A DNA stretch of 64,000 bases from Microbacterium barkeri (GTDB lineage: Bacteria > Actinomycetota > Actinomycetes > Actinomycetales > Microbacteriaceae). The notes below the pieces were generated by a model, which saw nothing but the letters and a program-made list of their open reading frames with translations, ran no database searches and had not been told where the DNA came from. The position numbers were made by a program, and so were the translations under genes. Shown here in pieces: positions 61,636 to 64,000 of the stretch (the first letter of the stretch is position 1; each line of letters starts with the position of its first letter). The stretch is from NCBI RefSeq assembly GCF_027921765.1, contig NZ_BSEJ01000002.1:62001-126000 (forward strand), in the 5' to 3' direction.

Positions 61636-62675
61636 GCTGGCTCGGCGACTCCGACGACCTCGACGACGAGTTCGACGAGTCGGATGTCCGTGTGCGGCCG
61701 AACCCGAAGGCCAACCGGCCGCGCACGAAGCGGCGCCCCGCACACGAGGACGCCCGCATCGCGCGGGTGCTCGGCGTCGACCGCGGGCGCTACACCCTGC
61801 TCATCGACGAGGACGGCCCCGACGAGCACGAGGCGACGGCCGCCCGCGCGCGCGAGCTGCGCCGCACGCCGATCGTCACGGGCGACCGCGCGCGCGTCGT
61901 GGGCGACACGTCGGGCCGTGAGGGCACGCTCGGGCGCATCGTCGGCATCGAGGAGCGCACGTCGCTCCTGCGTCGCAGCGCCGACGACACCGACCAGGTC
62001 GAGCGGGTCGTCGTCGCGAACGCCGACCAGATGCTCGTCGTCGTGGCCGCGGCCGATCCCGAGCCGCGCCCGCGCCTCGTCGACCGCTACCTCGTGGCGG
62101 CCCTCGACGCCGGCATCCGGCCGCTCCTCGTCGTCACGAAGACCGACCTCGCCGACCCCGAGGGGTTCCTCGCGCACTTCGAGGGCCTTCCCGACCTGCG
62201 CGTCTTCCGCAGCGCGCGCGGCGAGACGCCGGTCGCCGAGATCGGAGCGGCGCTCGTGGGCCATTCGACGGTCTTCGTCGGGCACTCCGGCGTCGGCAAG
62301 TCGACGCTCGTGAACGCCCTCGTGCCCGGCGCCGGCCGCGCGACGGGGCATGTGAACGAGGTGACCGGCCGCGGCCGGCACACGTCGTCCTCCACGGTGT
62401 CGCTGCGATACGAGGGCCGACGGGGCAAGGGATGGGTGATCGACACCCCGGGCGTGCGCTCGTTCGGGCTCGGCCATGTCGACCCCGCGAACATCCTCCG
62501 GGCGTACCCCGATCTCGACGCCGTCGCCGAGGAGTGCCCGCGCGGGTGCACGCACCTGCCCGACGCGCCGGACTGCGCGCTTAACGAGGCGGTCGCGGAG
62601 CGCCGGCTGCCCGCGCCGCGCCTGGACTCGCTGCAGCGCCTGCTCGAGACGTTCGCGGCGCGCGCGGAGTACTGA
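61632..62675 (+). CDS. rsgA: ribosome small subunit-dependent GTPase A
   Basis: A 347-residue circularly permuted GTPase that helps mature the 30S subunit. An N-terminal OB domain precedes 'VVTKTDLADPEGFL' (G4), 'VFVGHSGVGKSTLVNALVPG' (G1) and 'VIDTPGVRSFGLGHV' (G3), the order typical of RsgA. The zinc-binding end is 'CPRGCTHLPDAPDC', with nearby His. An Asp/Arg-rich N-terminal extension of ~70 residues is usual in actinobacteria. The GTG start overlaps the aroA stop by 4 bp, so they form one operon. Confidence 0.94.
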   Translation: MSWLGDSDDLDDEFDESDVRVRPNPKANRPRTKRRPAHEDARIARVLGVDRGRYTLLIDEDGPDEHEATAARARELRRTPIVTGDRARVVGDTSGREGTLGRIVGIEERTSLLRRSADDTDQVERVVVANADQMLVVVAAADPEPRPRLVDRYLVAALDAGIRPLLVVTKTDLADPEGFLAHFEGLPDLRVFRSARGETPVAEIGAALVGHSTVFVGHSGVGKSTLVNALVPGAGRATGHVNEVTGRGRHTSSSTVSLRYEGRRGKGWVIDTPGVRSFGLGHVDPANILRAYPDLDAVAEECPRGCTHLPDAPDCALNEAVAERRLPAPRLDSLQRLLETFAARAEY

Positions 62676-62683
62676 GCCCGACC

Positions 62684-63841
62684 CTACTCCTCCTCGAGGG
62701 CGAGCACCGGGGCGAGCTCGTCGCGCGTGAGCGTGATGAGCGGCCCCGCCGGGTCGATGAGCACGCCGCCCAGCTCCTCGTGGTCGCGGAGCATCTTCGC
62801 GAGCTTGACGACCTTGATCGGGAGCGCCTTCTCGCCGCGGCCCTGCGCGACGACCTCGAGGGGGTGCGAGTGCAGCTGCACGAGGCGCGTGCCGTCGGCC
62901 AGGCGCGCCTCGGCGATCCCCATCTTCGTCTGGTCCTCCGCGAGCGAGCCGACCGCGACCCAGAGCGGCGGGGCCTCCGCGAGCAGCGCGGCGACCTTGT
63001 GCGGGGTGTCGGCCTCGCGCGGCGCCGTGAGCAGCGCCTTGAGGCGGAACTCCGGGTCGGCCTGGTTCATCGCCTGCTCGATGATGTCGCGCGGCAGCAC
63101 CACGCGGTGCGGTGCGGAGTTGTTGTCGATGATGATGCCGCCGAAGTCGCCCTTGAGCAGCTGCGTGAGCAGCGCCGCGACGGGCTGCGCGACAGCCGAC
63201 GTCTCCGTGTCGCCATCGCTCTGGACGGCGTCGCGCAGGGCCTTGCCCGAGCTGAACGCGACCATGAAGTTCTGGTCGCCCACGCGCGCGATGCCGAAGG
63301 TGACGGGCTTCCCCTCCGCGATCTGCTGGCGCGCATCGCCCTTCACCCGCAGGAAGACGTGGCCCTGCAGCATCTGCCGCAGCACGCCCATGACCTGCGG
63401 GCCGGTCGGCTTCTCCGGGAGCGCCGCGAGCGCGTCGCGCAGCAGCGCGTTGTCGCGCAGGCCCGGCACGGTCTCGAGCTGGGTGGGCGGAGCGGCGGGC
63501 GCCTTGGGCAGCTCGGGGCGCGTGGGCGGGGTCGGCTCGGGCGCCGGGCGGCGCGTGACGGACGGCCCGGGCTGAGCGGGCGCAGACGGCGCGGCCGGGG
63601 CGGGCGCGGGCTCGTCGGACGGCGGGGCGATCTCGGGCCCCGAGGGCGCTCCCACGCCGCGGAACGCGGAGAACGAGATGCCGACCTCGGGTGTCTGCTC
63701 GGCGAGAGCCTCCGGCTCGGCAGGAGCCTCCGGCTCGGCGGGAGCGTCGGCCGCCGCAGCGGCCCCCTCGCCTTCGACCGGGGTCGAAGCGGCCTCCTCC
63801 GTCGCGGGGTCGGTCTTCTTCTTCCTCGAGAACAGGCCCAT
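62684..63841 (-). CDS. SseB-domain protein with long disordered N-terminus
   Basis: A 385-residue protein. 'MGLFSRKKKTDPA' begins a Pro/Ala/Glu-rich stretch to about residue 135. The folded C-terminal part has the SseB N-terminal-domain pattern, including 'NFMVAFSSGKALRDAVQ', 'GIIIDNNSAPHRVVLPRDII', and further 'LWVAVGSLAEDQTKMGIAEA'. SseB-domain proteins are linked to secretion and serine metabolism in enterobacteria, but actinobacterial versions have no established role. It is convergent with rsgA, 8 bp apart. Function open. Confidence 0.8.
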   Translation of the reverse strand: MGLFSRKKKTDPATEEAASTPVEGEGAAAAADAPAEPEAPAEPEALAEQTPEVGISFSAFRGVGAPSGPEIAPPSDEPAPAPAAPSAPAQPGPSVTRRPAPEPTPPTRPELPKAPAAPPTQLETVPGLRDNALLRDALAALPEKPTGPQVMGVLRQMLQGHVFLRVKGDARQQIAEGKPVTFGIARVGDQNFMVAFSSGKALRDAVQSDGDTETSAVAQPVAALLTQLLKGDFGGIIIDNNSAPHRVVLPRDIIEQAMNQADPEFRLKALLTAPREADTPHKVAALLAEAPPLWVAVGSLAEDQTKMGIAEARLADGTRLVQLHSHPLEVVAQGRGEKALPIKVVKLAKMLRDHEELGGVLIDPAGPLITLTRDELAPVLALEEE

Positions 63842-63926
63842 GCGCCCAGCCTACGGGTCGCCGACGGGCCCTCCGGCCGCTTCGCACGCCCTGCCCAGGT
63901 TGCGCGGCGGCGCATCCGCCGTCGCT

Positions 63927-64000
63927 CAGGCGGCGTGCTCGTCGTGCCGCGGGATGAGCGGATAGGCCGCGAGCGGCACGAGCGCCGTGAGCGCGAAGGC
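63927..64000 (-). CDS. partial gene, C-terminal 24 codons
   Basis: The frame reads 'AFALTALVPLAAYPLIPRHD' then 'EHAA' and stops. A hydrophobic segment followed by a short charged tail suits the last helix of a membrane transporter such as an MFS protein, but 24 residues do not allow identification. The gene starts outside the window. Confidence 0.5.

Overview
The window looks like chromosomal DNA of a high-GC actinomycete of the family Microbacteriaceae, most likely Microbacterium or a close relative. The pointers are very GC-rich genes with GTG starts and tight ATGA/GTGA overlaps, a fused E2-E1 2-oxoglutarate dehydrogenase (Kgd type), a GuaB1-type IMP dehydrogenase relative, a SigH/RsrA-type sigma/anti-sigma pair, a DUF3097 protein, paired TPM-domain and PspA proteins, and metY-metX side by side. 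I see no rRNA, tRNA, CRISPR array or intact insertion sequence.

Layout. 1-5.5 kb is visibly less GC-rich and looks like an acquired or decaying island: a hydrolase gene broken by an in-frame stop, an arginase-family gene lacking a metal-ligand His, a small membrane protein, an AraC regulator coupled to an alpha/beta hydrolase, a remnant of a DNA cytosine methyltransferase, and a tandem helix-turn-helix protein of the kind often found beside recombinases. From 5.6 kb the core begins: hrpB and recQ helicases (convergent), an FAD amine oxidase-like gene, a CPBP membrane protein, trmB, DUF3097, TPM/PspA, and an arginase-like gene. 18-23 kb is a catabolic cluster under an IclR regulator (two hydroxyacid dehydrogenases, an MHS-type permease, a fumarylacetoacetate hydrolase-family enzyme). 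23-25 kb holds small genes including an iron-linked SIP-domain protein behind a likely iron box. 24.9-30.8 kb is a six-gene operon, hydrolase plus a complete peptide/nickel-type ABC importer. 31-34.8 kb carries an alcohol dehydrogenase-like protein, GNAT, ung, a phosphoribosyltransferase and an SDR. 35-38.7 kb is sulfur metabolism: metY, metX and a Cds1-like cysteine desulfhydrase that could supply sulfide to MetY. 38.7-44.3 kb holds an MFS exporter, a thiamine-binding protein, a GT87-like mannosyltransferase, NAD(P)HX dehydratase and an Old Yellow Enzyme. 44.4-46.8 kb is a pair of CNNM/CorC ion-transport genes with an unusual leader. Then come guaB1, kgd, an Eis-like acetyltransferase, an SBP-permease-permease-ATPase ABC system, pit phosphate transport, sigma/anti-sigma, aroA-rsgA and an sseB-domain protein. 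The window closes with the last 24 codons of a gene that starts outside it.

The two most unusual things are regulatory or structural rather than coding. First, the CNNM/CorC operon (44.36-44.45 kb) has a 72-nt leader encoding a short acidic, proline-rich peptide (beginning MDDPPSYRR). Its stop overlaps the CNNM start, and it contains two copies of a 9-mer that can each pair with the CNNM Shine-Dalgarno. This recalls the Mg2+-sensing leader peptide MgtL, but with logic suited to an ion exporter. Second, there is a family of 57-bp elements with 9-bp inverted ends (GCATGTCTC...GAGACATGC): seven copies at 41.66-42.19 kb, two copies of a different internal class but identical length at 33.88-34.0 kb, and one diverged copy at 10.44 kb. 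These are read directly from the sequence; their function is unknown.
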